DNA of 46,499 nt from Saprospiraceae bacterium (GTDB lineage Bacteria > Bacteroidota > Bacteroidia > Chitinophagales > Saprospiraceae). The notes beneath the pieces are model-generated. The model did not search any database. It was not told where the DNA came from and saw only the letters and a program-made list of their open reading frames with translations. The stretch lies in NCBI GenBank assembly GCA_020631355.1, contig JAHDHL010000013.1, positions 76,552-123,050 of the forward strand, given 5' to 3'. Below are positions 26,920-35,816 of this stretch, piece after piece. The translations under genes and the position numbers were made by a program. Each line of letters opens with the position of its first letter. Positions within the stretch are counted from its first letter, which is position 1.

Positions 26920-28104
26920 TTAATTTTTCTTCATGTTGAACCATACATTCAACTCAGCTGCAATACCTACGAAAGGCCTTACTTCCACTTTTTTATCAAA
27001 CCCGGGGATATTGCCGCCGCCAGGAGTAGTATTCTCCAAGAAAGCAGCACCAGCTTGAATCCTGAAAAAGCTGAAAGGTCTGTAACCATAACTCACATAG
27101 GTAGGGACCTTGAATAAGGGGCCACTGATGGTATTGCCATTGTCATCATTGAAATTCCCCAGGAATGCTCCGAAAGAAATAGAGGAATTGCTTAGGAATG
27201 CATTCTTGCTTTTCTTGGAAAGAGGAACAGACAAACCTGCAAACATATTGGAACCATAAGTGAATTCATCAGCCTTAGTACTGATGGCCACACCTCCATA
27301 TCCGAAATGAGGAGCCAGATAATAAGCGTCCCTGACTTTTTCTGTAGGATAATTATCAATGAATTTATCATCTAATAAAACATACAATTCCGCATTCAGA
27401 TACGGAACAACCTCACTATGAAGAATAGCTTTCAACTCATCAATGAGCTGTGTTCTCATGGTCATTCTAGAGCCTAGTGTATCACTGGTGATTTCCATTT
27501 TTTCCGCTTTCTTGAGCTTGATTCCCTCAATCTGCTCCAGCTTAAGCTTCACCATATCCGAGTAGCCCGGGAATGTGGATAATGTTCTTGAACGGTATAA
27601 TGACATCCCTCTGTCCACAATCTGATTCAGATCATTGATGGTTTGCCTGTTGTTGCGCATCAGTTTCATCTTCTTATCAGAATAACTGAATGATTGGTCC
27701 ACATACGCATCCAATGTCTGGAATATGTTTAAGGTGAGATTGGCTCTTTCCCTGGATGAGATAGTCCTGTAAAAACGGAAAAGATAATCATAATCCTTTC
27801 CCTCCCTCAATTTGTAGTTGACAGGAAGATTAAAGGCTGCCTCTGTATTATTGAACTCTCTTTTCCAAAAATTGGTAAATAAAGGAGAACGGTCATCTTT
27901 TCCCTTAGGGGAATAGATTTCTAGTTCCACATACTGGACATCGGTTCTGATGCCACCATGCACGATGAAATACTTATCTGCAGGAAGGGGTTGGTTCTCT
28001 CCGAAATAGGATTTCTTATAATTCAAAAGAACAGTTTCATATTGTGCATCTAATGAAGTGATGGCACACATACAAAGGAGGATAAATAAAGTGAAAATTC
28101 TCAT
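26920..28104 (-). CDS. envelope protein, probable outer-membrane barrel C-terminus
   Basis: A 394-residue protein with a signal peptide (MRIFTLFILLCMCAITSLDA). The first half is mixed, with long basic helices (MKLMRNNRQTINDLNQIVDRG, KLEQIEGIKLKKAEKMEI). The second half alternates short beta strands with Gly/aromatic pattern (APHFGYGGVAISTK, FAGLSVPLSKK, ISFGAFLGNFNDDNG, RPFVGIAAELNVWF), the usual look of a small barrel. It lies 28 bp before the barrel/OmpA gene and is probably co-transcribed with it. No family is recognised. Confidence 0.7.
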   Translation of the reverse strand: MRIFTLFILLCMCAITSLDAQYETVLLNYKKSYFGENQPLPADKYFIVHGGIRTDVQYVELEIYSPKGKDDRSPLFTNFWKREFNNTEAAFNLPVNYKLREGKDYDYLFRFYRTISSRERANLTLNIFQTLDAYVDQSFSYSDKKMKLMRNNRQTINDLNQIVDRGMSLYRSRTLSTFPGYSDMVKLKLEQIEGIKLKKAEKMEITSDTLGSRMTMRTQLIDELKAILHSEVVPYLNAELYVLLDDKFIDNYPTEKVRDAYYLAPHFGYGGVAISTKADEFTYGSNMFAGLSVPLSKKSKNAFLSNSSISFGAFLGNFNDDNGNTISGPLFKVPTYVSYGYRPFSFFRIQAGAAFLENTTPGGGNIPGFDKKVEVRPFVGIAAELNVWFNMKKN

Positions 28105-28221
28105 TGTAAATGTTTTATTTTAGTAATTGGTCGGTTGTAGTATTAGACACCGATATTTTTAGTATGTCACATTTTTGCGAAAATAAATATATTTTTAACC
28201 TCTCAATAAGAGTTTCGATAA

Positions 28222-28734
28222 ATGTTAATAGAAACAAGCAGGTTATACCTCAGGGAGAGTACATCTGACGATGCTGCTTTGGCTTATAGACTCAATTTGA
28301 ATCCTGAGGTCATCCGATATACGGGTGACCCGCCATTTATTTCTGAGGAAGAAGCCCGGTCATTTCTATCTGCATATGATGCATTCAGGAAATACGGTAT
28401 GGGAAGATGGTATGCTTTCAGAAAAGTTGATAATGGTTTTGTCGGATGGTGCGGACTTAAATTCCATCCAGAGGATGGAGAGGTGGATTTGGGATATAGG
28501 CTATTAGAAGAAGAATGGGGCAAAGGATATGCAACAGAAGCTGCTCTGGCCTGTCTGGAATATGGTTTCGAATCCCTGGATTTGAATTCCATTATTGCAA
28601 TGGCTGATATTCGGAATCCAGCTTCTATCAGGGTAATGGAAAAAATAGGTATGTTATTTGAATCGAATGTGAAATTCGATGATGATCAAGGAGTCATGTA
28701 TCGGATTACCAAAGAAAATTGGTCGAAAAGATGA
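28222..28734 (+). CDS. GNAT-family N-acetyltransferase
   Basis: A 170-residue acetyltransferase of the RimJ/RimL type, which acetylates amino groups using acetyl-CoA. LIETSRLYLRESTSDD is the typical N-terminus. VGWCGLKFHPEDGEVDLGYRL is the central strand pair, EEWGKGYATEAALACLEY is the CoA-binding motif, and ADIRNPASIRVMEKIGM is the C-terminal motif. The substrate is unknown; these enzymes modify ribosomal proteins, spermidine or antibiotics. Divergent from the leftward envelope gene, 117 bp apart. Confidence 0.9.
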   Translation: MLIETSRLYLRESTSDDAALAYRLNLNPEVIRYTGDPPFISEEEARSFLSAYDAFRKYGMGRWYAFRKVDNGFVGWCGLKFHPEDGEVDLGYRLLEEEWGKGYATEAALACLEYGFESLDLNSIIAMADIRNPASIRVMEKIGMLFESNVKFDDDQGVMYRITKENWSKR

Positions 28735-28752
28735 ATAATACTTCTATCGTAT

Positions 28753-28760
28753 TAACTTTG
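28753..28760 (+). promoter_or_regulatory. -7 promoter box for the aminotransferase gene
   Basis: TAACTTTG matches TAnnTTTG and lies 28 bp before the ATG of the aminotransferase. No -33 TTG was found at the usual distance. Confidence 0.35.
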
Positions 28761-28788
28761 TTACACACTAATTGAGAAACGCACTACT

Positions 28789-29928
28789 ATGATTGTCCCT
28801 TCCAAGTTACCACAAGTTGGTACTACTATCTTTACCGTGATGTCAAAACTGGCCCATGACCATGGAGCAGTGAACCTATCACAGGGCTTCCCGAATTTTG
28901 ATTGTGATGACGAACTGAAACGTTTGGTAGCCCACTATATGTCAGAGGGGAAGAATCAGTACGCACCCATGGCCGGATTACCGGAACTCCAAGCATCCAT
29001 TGCCGCCAAGGTCAATGATTCCTATTCGATAGATGTCTTACCTGATGAGGTTACCATCACAGCAGGAGCCACCCAAGCCTTGTACAATGCGATTACATCC
29101 GTCATCAAACAAGGGGATGAGGTCATCATGATTGAACCTGCATATGATAGTTATAAACCTGTGATTCAACTTTGTGGTGGGATTGCTCGTTCGTATGAAT
29201 TGACCGCTCCTGACTATAAGGTCAACTGGTCCTCATTCGCACGGCTCGTGACTTCCAAAACTAGGATGATCATCATCAATAATCCACATAATCCCATTGG
29301 AAAGATTATGGAGAAGGATGATTTGGAAGCTCTGGAACGCATTGTTAAGGGGACGGATATCCTCGTATTGAGTGATGAAGTATACGAGCACATCGTATTC
29401 GATAATAGGGAACACTGGAGTGTGCTTCGATTTCCTGAATTGCGAAAAAGGAGTTTTGTGGTCTATTCTTTCGGTAAGACATTCCATAATACAGGTTGGA
29501 AAGTAGGATATTGTATCGCGCCGGATTACCTGACCAAGGAATTCCGAAAGATTCATCAATTCAATGTATTCTCTGTTAATACCCCTGTTCAATATGCACT
29601 TGCGGAATATTTGAAAAAGAGATCCAATTACACTGGTTTGGGTAGATTCTATCAATCTAAGAGGGATATTTTCCAAGGAGCGATGCAGCAGTCCAGACTC
29701 ATACCCTTATCTTCAGAGGGTTCATATTTTCAATTGTACGATTATTCTGCTATCAGTGATGAACCAGATACCGAATTTGCCAGAAGACTGACTGCAGAAT
29801 TCGGAGTGGCTGCCATTCCTGTTTCAGTATTCTATTCCACTAAAAGGGATGATAAGGTCATCCGATTGTGTTTCGCCAAGACGGATGAAGTATTGTTAGA
29901 AGCCAGTTCGCTCCTCTCAAAAGTTTGA
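28789..29928 (+). CDS. methionine aminotransferase-like PLP enzyme
   Basis: A 379-residue class I aminotransferase of the YbdL / kynurenine-aminotransferase group. AVNLSQGFPNFDCDDEL and GKNQYAPMAGLPELQASIA form the N-terminal signature. ITAGATQALYNAI and INNPHNPIGK contact the cofactor. LSDEVYEHIVFD supplies the Asp-x-x-Tyr, and SFGKTFHNTGWKVGY holds the PLP-binding Lys. The C-terminal RLCFAKTDE has the carboxylate-binding Arg. It likely recycles methionine from its keto acid; related substrates (phenylalanine, glutamine) are possible. Confidence 0.88.
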   Translation: MIVPSKLPQVGTTIFTVMSKLAHDHGAVNLSQGFPNFDCDDELKRLVAHYMSEGKNQYAPMAGLPELQASIAAKVNDSYSIDVLPDEVTITAGATQALYNAITSVIKQGDEVIMIEPAYDSYKPVIQLCGGIARSYELTAPDYKVNWSSFARLVTSKTRMIIINNPHNPIGKIMEKDDLEALERIVKGTDILVLSDEVYEHIVFDNREHWSVLRFPELRKRSFVVYSFGKTFHNTGWKVGYCIAPDYLTKEFRKIHQFNVFSVNTPVQYALAEYLKKRSNYTGLGRFYQSKRDIFQGAMQQSRLIPLSSEGSYFQLYDYSAISDEPDTEFARRLTAEFGVAAIPVSVFYSTKRDDKVIRLCFAKTDEVLLEASSLLSKV

Positions 29929-30104
29929 TAGGGAAAAGACAAATGACCAAATAAGTTCGTTTCATTTAAAAATTGATGTCCAACTCCTATGTTGGAGGCA
30001 AAGGGCTATTTATCTTTATCATTTAGGAATTCATACCTTGGGGTATGGAATCATGTGATAATCCAAATCATCACTACTATTATTTTTAATCGTAAACACA
30101 TCTA

Positions 30105-31781
30105 ATGGTGAAATTCTACACTTCATTTTTACTTTGTATTACAATGGTCATCGGGCTGCAAGCCCAGAATACTGTCGGTACAATTAGCTATGATGTCAAT
30201 CAGGCATACGATGGTTATAATCTTTTCTTTCCACATGGTCAGGGAAATGCTTTTCTCATCAATAATTGTGGAGAAGTAGTCAATAAATGGGAAGACCCTA
30301 ATTTTCTACCCGGGAATGGGGTTTACCTTACTGAGGATGGTGATATCTTCATGTGTAAGGCCAATGGAGCTGCATCCAATCCGAATATCCATGCCGGAGG
30401 CGGTGGTGAGAAGATAGAAAAGAGGGATTGGGATAATAACCTGCTTTGGGAATTCACACATAATTCCACTGAATATCGTTTGCATCATGATATCGCTCTA
30501 CTTCCTAATGGTAATGTACTAGCCATCGCTTGGGAAGTCAGGGATTCAATGGAAGCAGTACAGGCGGGTAGGGACCCATCAAAGATTACTGAAAGCGTAA
30601 TTTGGCCTGATAAGATCATCGAAGTACAGGTAGATGGTCCCAACTCTGGGGATATCGTATGGGAATGGCATGCTTGGGACCATTTGGTTCAGGATTTTGA
30701 CCCAACTAAGGATAATTTCGGTGTAGTAGCCGACCATCCCGAAAAGATTAATGTGAATTTTGATACCAGTGATGGTAGGGCTGATTGGTTACATGCGAAT
30801 GCCATAGATTATAATGCTACATTGGATCATATCGTATTGAGTGTTCCCACATTTAGCGAAGTCTGGATTATCGACCACAGTACGACTACTGCCCAGGCAG
30901 CTGGTTCTACCGGAGGTTTAAGCGGACGAGGAGGAGACCTCTTGTACAGATGGGGAAATCCGCAGGCATATGATAATGGAACAGAGGCCGACCGTAAATT
31001 ATTCTATCAGCATGATGCCCATTGGGTGGATTTGGGATTGAATGGTTCGGATCCTGATTTTGGGAAAATAGCCGTATTCAATAATAGGATTGGAGACAAT
31101 TACTCGGAAGTAGCCATGTTCAATCCTCCATTTGTATCCTATGATTGGGGATATTTGATGAATGGTGGTGTTTTTGAACCTGCTGATTTCGATTGGACAT
31201 ATACCCACCCTGAGTCAGTTAAGATGTATTCCAATATCTTATCCAGTGTTCAGAAATTACCTAATGGTAATTTCCTGATTTTGGCGGGTCGCCCTGGATA
31301 TGCATTCGAAATCAATGCCAATGAGGATATTGTTTGGGAATATATTAATCCACATAATTCGGGTAATCCAGTTTCTCAGGGCGATCCTTCTCCCTCGAAT
31401 CTGAATTTGGCCTTTTCTTTCAAGCGTTATGCACCTGATTTTGCAGGGTTTGATGGTAAGGATTTGACTCCTGATGGCTATGTCGAACTGAATCCTGATA
31501 CGGAATTCTGTGATATTCTGATAGATGTCGAAGACCCGAAATTATTCTCGGACATCGAAATTCTTCCTAACCCCACAGCGGATTTCATCCGTTTGGATTT
31601 GGGAGACAAGGCCCAGGATGCGGATTGGATCAGTATTTATGACGTAGTCGGTAATCTGGTATACGAAAAGGTACTTACGGGCGATAAGGTCATAGAGGTG
31701 TCCGTGGATGATTGGGCGAATGGCATATACATGGTTCAACTCAATAATACCTTTGCCGCCAAGGTAATGGTAGCAAGGTAA
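30105..31781 (+). CDS. T9SS arylsulfotransferase-like (ASST) protein
   Basis: A 558-residue secreted protein. After a signal peptide (SFLLCITMVIGLQA) comes a beta-propeller with the ASST pattern: YDGYNLFFPHGQGNAFLINN, GEKIEKRDWDNNLLWEF, RLHHDIALLPNGNVLAI, WLHANAIDYN, FYQHDAHWVDLG and NGNFLILAGRPGYAFEIN. The His in LHHD, LHAN and QHDAH could form the active site, as in PAPS-independent arylsulfotransferases. It ends in a type A T9SS domain (ILPNPTADFIRLDL). Whether it transfers sulfate is untested. A hairpin overlaps its stop. Confidence 0.85.
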   Translation: MVKFYTSFLLCITMVIGLQAQNTVGTISYDVNQAYDGYNLFFPHGQGNAFLINNCGEVVNKWEDPNFLPGNGVYLTEDGDIFMCKANGAASNPNIHAGGGGEKIEKRDWDNNLLWEFTHNSTEYRLHHDIALLPNGNVLAIAWEVRDSMEAVQAGRDPSKITESVIWPDKIIEVQVDGPNSGDIVWEWHAWDHLVQDFDPTKDNFGVVADHPEKINVNFDTSDGRADWLHANAIDYNATLDHIVLSVPTFSEVWIIDHSTTTAQAAGSTGGLSGRGGDLLYRWGNPQAYDNGTEADRKLFYQHDAHWVDLGLNGSDPDFGKIAVFNNRIGDNYSEVAMFNPPFVSYDWGYLMNGGVFEPADFDWTYTHPESVKMYSNILSSVQKLPNGNFLILAGRPGYAFEINANEDIVWEYINPHNSGNPVSQGDPSPSNLNLAFSFKRYAPDFAGFDGKDLTPDGYVELNPDTEFCDILIDVEDPKLFSDIEILPNPTADFIRLDLGDKAQDADWISIYDVVGNLVYEKVLTGDKVIEVSVDDWANGIYMVQLNNTFAAKVMVAR

Positions 31782-31791
31782 CCTTGCTTTT
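31772..31791 (+). terminator. hairpin at the ASST stop codon
   Basis: AGCAAGG (31772-31778) pairs with CCTTGCT (31782-31788) across a 3-nt loop that contains the stop codon TAA, followed by TTTT. It may be a weak terminator between the ASST gene and the methyltransferase, 22 bp away. Confidence 0.5.
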
Positions 31792-31802
31792 CCAATACGA
31801 TA

Positions 31803-32666
31803 ATGGCAGACAAGCATATTAAGTACGAGGATAATCCTCAAAGTATAAAGTATTATGTGAAACGCTACTTTCTTGCTCATAGGGAATTCTATAAGGGCAA
31901 GAAAGTAGTGGATTTCCCTGCTGGGAATGGAGTCACTTCCAGAATCCTTAAGGAAATAGGTGCCGAACCTATTCCCTTGGATTTGTTTCCTGAATATTTC
32001 CGGGTGGAAGGATTAGAATGCCAGCAATCCAATATCCGTGAGGGAATCCCTTTGGAAGACCACTCCGCTGATGCCCTTGTTTGCCAAGAGGGTATTGAAC
32101 ATTTCAGCGACCAATACATGGCCTTGCAGGAATTCAGTCGGGTATTGAAAATGGGAGGTACATTATTATTGACCACACCAAATTATTCGAATCTCCGCTC
32201 AAGATTGAGTTACTTACTCATGGAAAGTGAAAGATTCAATTCCATTATGCCTCCAAATGAATTGGATAGCATATGGATGAGCCAACAACACCTGACCCAT
32301 GAGGTCTACTTTGGTCATATCTTCTTGATTGGTATACAGAAATTGAGGGTTTTGGCCAAGCTTTCAGGCTTCCGAATCAAGGAATGCCACTTTACTCGAT
32401 ACCGACCCACATCATTATTTCTCCTACCTTTCCTTTATCCTTTTATTTACTTTTCGAATTGGTGGACTTATAAGAAAAATATGAGGAAGAATAAGGATTA
32501 TGATCTTGCTACAAAGAAAGCCGTATATGGTGAGATTTTCAGATTGGCTGTAGACCCTAAAATCCTAATCGGTGGTCATCTGATGGTAGAATTCATCAAG
32601 GAAAAGGAAGCCCACGATGTCAATCAGGACTTGAGGAGCCAGCATCATGGATTTGGTCTGACATAA
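31803..32666 (+). CDS. SAM-dependent methyltransferase
   Basis: A 287-residue class I methyltransferase. VVDFPAGNGVTSRILKEIG is motif I (FPAGNG in place of the usual GxGxG) and IPLDLFPEYFRVEG follows. DALVCQEGIEHFSDQYMAL is the post-II region, and LKMGGTLLLTTPNYSNLRSR the next strand. The C-terminal part is basic, with an aromatic stretch FLLPFLYPFIYFSNWW that may touch the membrane. Such features occur in glycan and lipid methyltransferases; the substrate is unknown. Confidence 0.8.
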   Translation: MADKHIKYEDNPQSIKYYVKRYFLAHREFYKGKKVVDFPAGNGVTSRILKEIGAEPIPLDLFPEYFRVEGLECQQSNIREGIPLEDHSADALVCQEGIEHFSDQYMALQEFSRVLKMGGTLLLTTPNYSNLRSRLSYLLMESERFNSIMPPNELDSIWMSQQHLTHEVYFGHIFLIGIQKLRVLAKLSGFRIKECHFTRYRPTSLFLLPFLYPFIYFSNWWTYKKNMRKNKDYDLATKKAVYGEIFRLAVDPKILIGGHLMVEFIKEKEAHDVNQDLRSQHHGFGLT

Positions 32667-32797
32667 GACCCAATCCTAAGCTATACTTGGGATTCCCAAT
32701 ACTTGGATACCTTGCCCATAGGAGCCAGAATCACTTAGTAATGATTTCCAATAATGATATTTCCTACCCCTTATAGGAACTATTCCCCAATGGGATG

Positions 32798-32823
32798 AAT
32801 TCTATCATACAGAAAATAGAATT
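32798..32823. repeat. 8-bp inverted repeat before the metallophosphoesterase gene
   Basis: AATTCTAT (32798-32805) pairs with ATAGAATT (32816-32823), ending 3 bp before the ATG at 32827. It could be an operator or could block the ribosome site. Short; chance is possible. Confidence 0.35.
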
Positions 32824-32826
32824 ACC

Positions 32827-33381
32827 ATGAACAATATATACTTCACCTCAGACCATCACTTTGGTCATAAGAATATCATCAAGTTTTCCAATAGACCGTT
32901 TTCCTCCGTGGATGAAATGGATCAGGAAATGATTAATCGTTGGAATGAGAAAGTCCAACCGGAAGATAGTGTTTATCATTTGGGGGATGTGGGTTTGTGT
33001 TCACCGGGACGCCTCCGGGAAATCCTCGACCAACTCAATGGAACCATCTATCTCATCAAGGGGAATCATGAAAAATCAGCGATGTCTTGTAGGGATAGGT
33101 TCGAATGGGTCAGGGGATACCACGAACTCAAGGTTGAGGATGCTGATTGTAAGAAAGGTGTGCAGTTACTTTGTTTGAGCCATTATGCCATGCGGGTTTG
33201 GAATGCGAGCCATTGGGGAACCTACCATTTATACGGACATTCCCATGGAAGTCTGCCTGATTTGCCTGATAGCCGTTCATTTGATATAGGAGTGGATTGT
33301 CATGATTTCTATCCCCTGGATTATCAGGAAGTTAAGGATATAATGAATCAGAAAAATTGGGTGGCACCATTCGGAGATTAA
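32827..33381 (+). CDS. calcineurin-like metallophosphoesterase
   Basis: A 184-residue cytosolic metallophosphoesterase. The five motifs are clear: FTSDHHFGHKN (Asp and His), VYHLGDVGL (Asp), LIKGNHEK (Asn, His), LLCLSHYAMRVW (His) and YHLYGHSHGSL (His-x-His). They bind a two-metal centre. The length and the SHYAMRVWNASHWG sequence fit a small group of bacterial phosphoesterases found near phage-like or housekeeping genes. The substrate is unknown. Confidence 0.93.
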   Translation: MNNIYFTSDHHFGHKNIIKFSNRPFSSVDEMDQEMINRWNEKVQPEDSVYHLGDVGLCSPGRLREILDQLNGTIYLIKGNHEKSAMSCRDRFEWVRGYHELKVEDADCKKGVQLLCLSHYAMRVWNASHWGTYHLYGHSHGSLPDLPDSRSFDIGVDCHDFYPLDYQEVKDIMNQKNWVAPFGD

Positions 33382-34130
33382 TTTAACCCATTTTGGTCCC
33401 GTACTCCATCCATACTGATATCTCAGTTGGAATGGCGTACTTGTGTTCCTTAGGTATCTGGTGTATACACAGTGAATTGAGACATCTAAGTAGACGCCTA
33501 TCCTGGATATAGAGCCGGGCCCAAAGGGTTATAGCTTGGCTGAAGGGAGTGTTTGGGCTAAACAAAAACAAACTAAAAAAGCATTCCAAGGAATGCAAAC
33601 AATAATAAAAGTGGCGAATGAGTGTCTGTTGTTTTCGTCAGCATCGTCCCCAGTAAAAAATATTCAGCCTTTTGCTATAGCTTCATAAGATGTGATATCC
33701 TGCACTTCTTGCCTTCTGTAACGGGCAAAATGGATATAATTCATACCATTATGCCTCATGTATCTATGCAGGATACCTTATTATTCTCTCCAATAATGTC
33801 AATAGTTACTAAGTATGGGGTAGAATTGCCTGTACTTTGGTAGCATGATAATAACATCCATTAGTAAGCCATATTTTGATAATATGATAATTTTTGTGAC
33901 ATTGAAATAAAATATTTTTTGGCTATTTTTCCCATAATCAAAGGGGAATTTAAGTATTCATACTATTTATGATGGTTATATGTGACATGCTATAAGCATG
34001 CGTAATTCCTGATATATATCCATGAAATTCATCAAACATAATGCACACGACATTTGGTCACTCCTATGAATGACCAATATTGTCATGATAAAATTAGTTG
34101 GAATACTTGCATTTTCAATAAAATAGTATT
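33382..34130. other. gene-free gap upstream of the ABC operon
   Basis: No convincing coding region. It holds a minus-strand terminator-like hairpin (33575-33596), a 6-bp inverted repeat (33986-34000), a minus-strand -7-like box (34033-34040, CAAACATA on plus) and a 7-bp inverted repeat (TTGGTCA/TGACCAA at 34054-34060 and 34071-34077). A small leftward RNA is possible; see findings. Confidence 0.5.
33575..33596 (-). terminator. minus-strand terminator-like hairpin
   Basis: GCATTCC (33581-33587) pairs with GGAATGC (33590-33596) with 2 nt between them. On the minus strand it is followed by TTTTTT (33575-33580). No leftward gene ends here, which makes it notable. Confidence 0.6.
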
Positions 34131-34138
34131 TACATTTG
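34107..34138 (+). promoter_or_regulatory. promoter of the ABC-GntR-DUF2807 operon
   Basis: A -33 TTG at 34107-34109 and a -7 box TACATTTG at 34131-34138 (TAnnTTTG) are 21 bp apart. Transcription would start near 34145, inside or beside the palindromic operator. Confidence 0.7.
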
Positions 34139-34139
34139 T

Positions 34140-34163
34140 AGTGTACTAGTTAAGTAATACACT
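34140..34163. promoter_or_regulatory. palindromic YtrA-like GntR operator
   Basis: Half-sites AGTGTA (34140-34145) and TACACT (34158-34163) are perfect inverted repeats, 12 bp apart, in an imperfect 24-bp palindrome. The site begins 2 bp after the -7 box, so bound protein would block transcription. From memory, the YtrA repressor of Bacillus binds an AGTGTA ... TACACT site with similar spacing. The GntR protein in this operon is the likely ligand. Confidence 0.75.
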
Positions 34164-34175
34164 AAAACACTTCAA

Positions 34176-35021
34176 ATGATTACCATTCGGAATCTATCAT
34201 TTTACTACAAGAAAAAGGAACCCCTTTTTGAGGGTTTGGACCTAGACTTGGAGCAGGGACACATCTATGGTTGCCTTGGAAAGAATGGGGCAGGAAAAAC
34301 CACTTTGATGAAAATCGTATCCGGTTTGTTATATCCGAACGATGGGGAATGTACGGTCATGGGCTATCAACCCAAACGTAGGCAAACGGCATTCTTGGAG
34401 GATGTATTCCTCATTACTGAGGATTTTTATATTCCCCATTTGACCATTAGCCAGTACAAGGACGCATATGCTTCTTTTTATCCTCGATTCAATAATGAGG
34501 AATTCAAGGAGTATCTATCCGCTTTTGATGTGGATAAGGAGGAAAAGCTCAGTTCCTTGTCTTTTGGTCAACGTAAGAAAGTATTTCTGAGTTTTGGTTT
34601 GGCAACGAACTGTAGGCTTCTTCTTTTGGACGAACCCACCAATGGCTTGGACATTCCATCCAAGGCGATGTTCAGGAAAATTATAGCCCGGTCCATTTCC
34701 GAAGACCAATCCTACATCATTTCCACACATCAGGTCAAGGATTTGGATAATCTCATTGATTCCGTGATTGTATTGGAGGACAGTAGGGTCATTTTCCATC
34801 AGGATACTGAAACCATTACAGAGAAACTATACTTCGGAACCTATCAGGGTATTGATGTTCCTGATGATGTATTGTACTCGGAACGCATTCCGGGCGGATT
34901 TCGGATTGTAAAAAGGAATGATGAACAGGAAGCAACCCAAATCGAGATGGAATCCTTATTCAATACTGTATTAGGACAGAAAACGATCATTCAGGAAATC
35001 TTCAAAAACAAAGCATCATGA
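34176..35021 (+). CDS. ABC transporter ATP-binding protein
   Basis: A 281-residue ATPase of the YtrB/CcmA type. Walker A is GKNGAGKTTL, the signature is LSFGQRKKV (a non-standard LSxGQ), Walker B is LLLLDEPTNGLD and the switch His is in STHQVKD. After the ATPase core, a ~70-residue C-terminal extension (DVLYSERIPGGFRIVKR) resembles the regulatory tail of ABC exporters linked to GntR regulators. It starts the operon; its stop overlaps the permease start by 4 bp. Confidence 0.93.
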   Translation: MITIRNLSFYYKKKEPLFEGLDLDLEQGHIYGCLGKNGAGKTTLMKIVSGLLYPNDGECTVMGYQPKRRQTAFLEDVFLITEDFYIPHLTISQYKDAYASFYPRFNNEEFKEYLSAFDVDKEEKLSSLSFGQRKKVFLSFGLATNCRLLLLDEPTNGLDIPSKAMFRKIIARSISEDQSYIISTHQVKDLDNLIDSVIVLEDSRVIFHQDTETITEKLYFGTYQGIDVPDDVLYSERIPGGFRIVKRNDEQEATQIEMESLFNTVLGQKTIIQEIFKNKAS

Positions 35022-35815
35022 AATCCCAACTGAATCTCAATAAAGTCTTTCTATTACTCAAGAGAGATTGGATTAAATATAGGACGAATATATTCCTGAT
35101 TTTTGGAGGAAGCTATGTATTACTTACCCTTATCTCTATGTTCCTATATATGGGGGGAGATGGGCATTTCCTGATACATGAGGGACACACCGTCTTTTTT
35201 CCCATGCTCTTGATATGGTTGGGGGCCATTATGACATCTTTGGCATTCAGGGAATTGAATTCGTCGGGAGAAAGGGAATTCTATCTGGTACTCCCCGCAT
35301 CCCATTTGGAAAAATACCTCAGTAAGTTCATCATTACGGCCTTTTTCCTACCCTTGGTCATACTTGTCAGCTATTTCATATTTGCCAAGATCTATGATAA
35401 TACATTGGTATCACTCATTGGCCATGCCCAGGATTTGAAACCGTTCCGACTGATGGATTCTGGTTTTGAGGGAGTTCCCTCACCAGCCTTTTATTTTCTG
35501 GTCTACATTTCGGTACATAGTATCTTTTTCCTTGGCGCCATTACATTCAGGAAAATACAATTCATGAAAACGCTCTTTGTAGGATTCTTTTTCATGTGGT
35601 TCATCGTAGGGATTTCGTTTTTCCTATTCAGAATGATATTTCCTGATTTCTTTGATGGATGGACACCTATCGAACCCAACTTCGTACCCAATGAATACAT
35701 GAAGGATTTGGTGGAGAATAATGTGGAGAGGGTAGCTCGGTTTGCTGCTTTTATCTTCTTTCCTGTGGTATTCTGGATTACCGCATATTTTAAGTTAACC
35801 GAAAAAGAGGCCTGA
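35018..35815 (+). CDS. ABC-2-type permease
   Basis: A 265-residue inner-membrane protein with about six hydrophobic segments. The segment REFYLVLPASHLEKYLSKF after the second helix is typical of Bacteroidota ABC-2 permeases. It pairs with the ATPase it overlaps; no other permease is in the operon, so a homodimer is likely. The substrate is unknown. The system resembles YtrBC-like stress-response exporters. Confidence 0.85.
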   Translation: MKSQLNLNKVFLLLKRDWIKYRTNIFLIFGGSYVLLTLISMFLYMGGDGHFLIHEGHTVFFPMLLIWLGAIMTSLAFRELNSSGEREFYLVLPASHLEKYLSKFIITAFFLPLVILVSYFIFAKIYDNTLVSLIGHAQDLKPFRLMDSGFEGVPSPAFYFLVYISVHSIFFLGAITFRKIQFMKTLFVGFFFMWFIVGISFFLFRMIFPDFFDGWTPIEPNFVPNEYMKDLVENNVERVARFAAFIFFPVVFWITAYFKLTEKEA

Positions 35816-35816
35816 T

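Noticed and set aside
29981-29998. 6-bp hairpin (TCCAAC/GTTGGA) and another just before the ASST gene
   Set aside because: Stems are short, loops small and no T-tract is present. Not a terminator; no regulator is recognised.
32672-32694. 9-bp hairpin with one G-U pair after the methyltransferase gene
   Set aside because: It is followed by CCCAATAC, with no T-tract, so I did not call a terminator.
33383-33598. Leftward 71-codon ORF with a hydrophobic start in the gap before the ABC operon
   Set aside because: The start is TTG inside the terminator-like hairpin. The residue mix (many Leu, Arg, Cys, Trp) is unlike the neighbouring genes, and other frames give as much pattern. I treat it as non-coding.
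33622-33843. Rightward 73-codon ORF
   Set aside because: No family pattern, no convincing promoter, and no support from composition. Likely chance.
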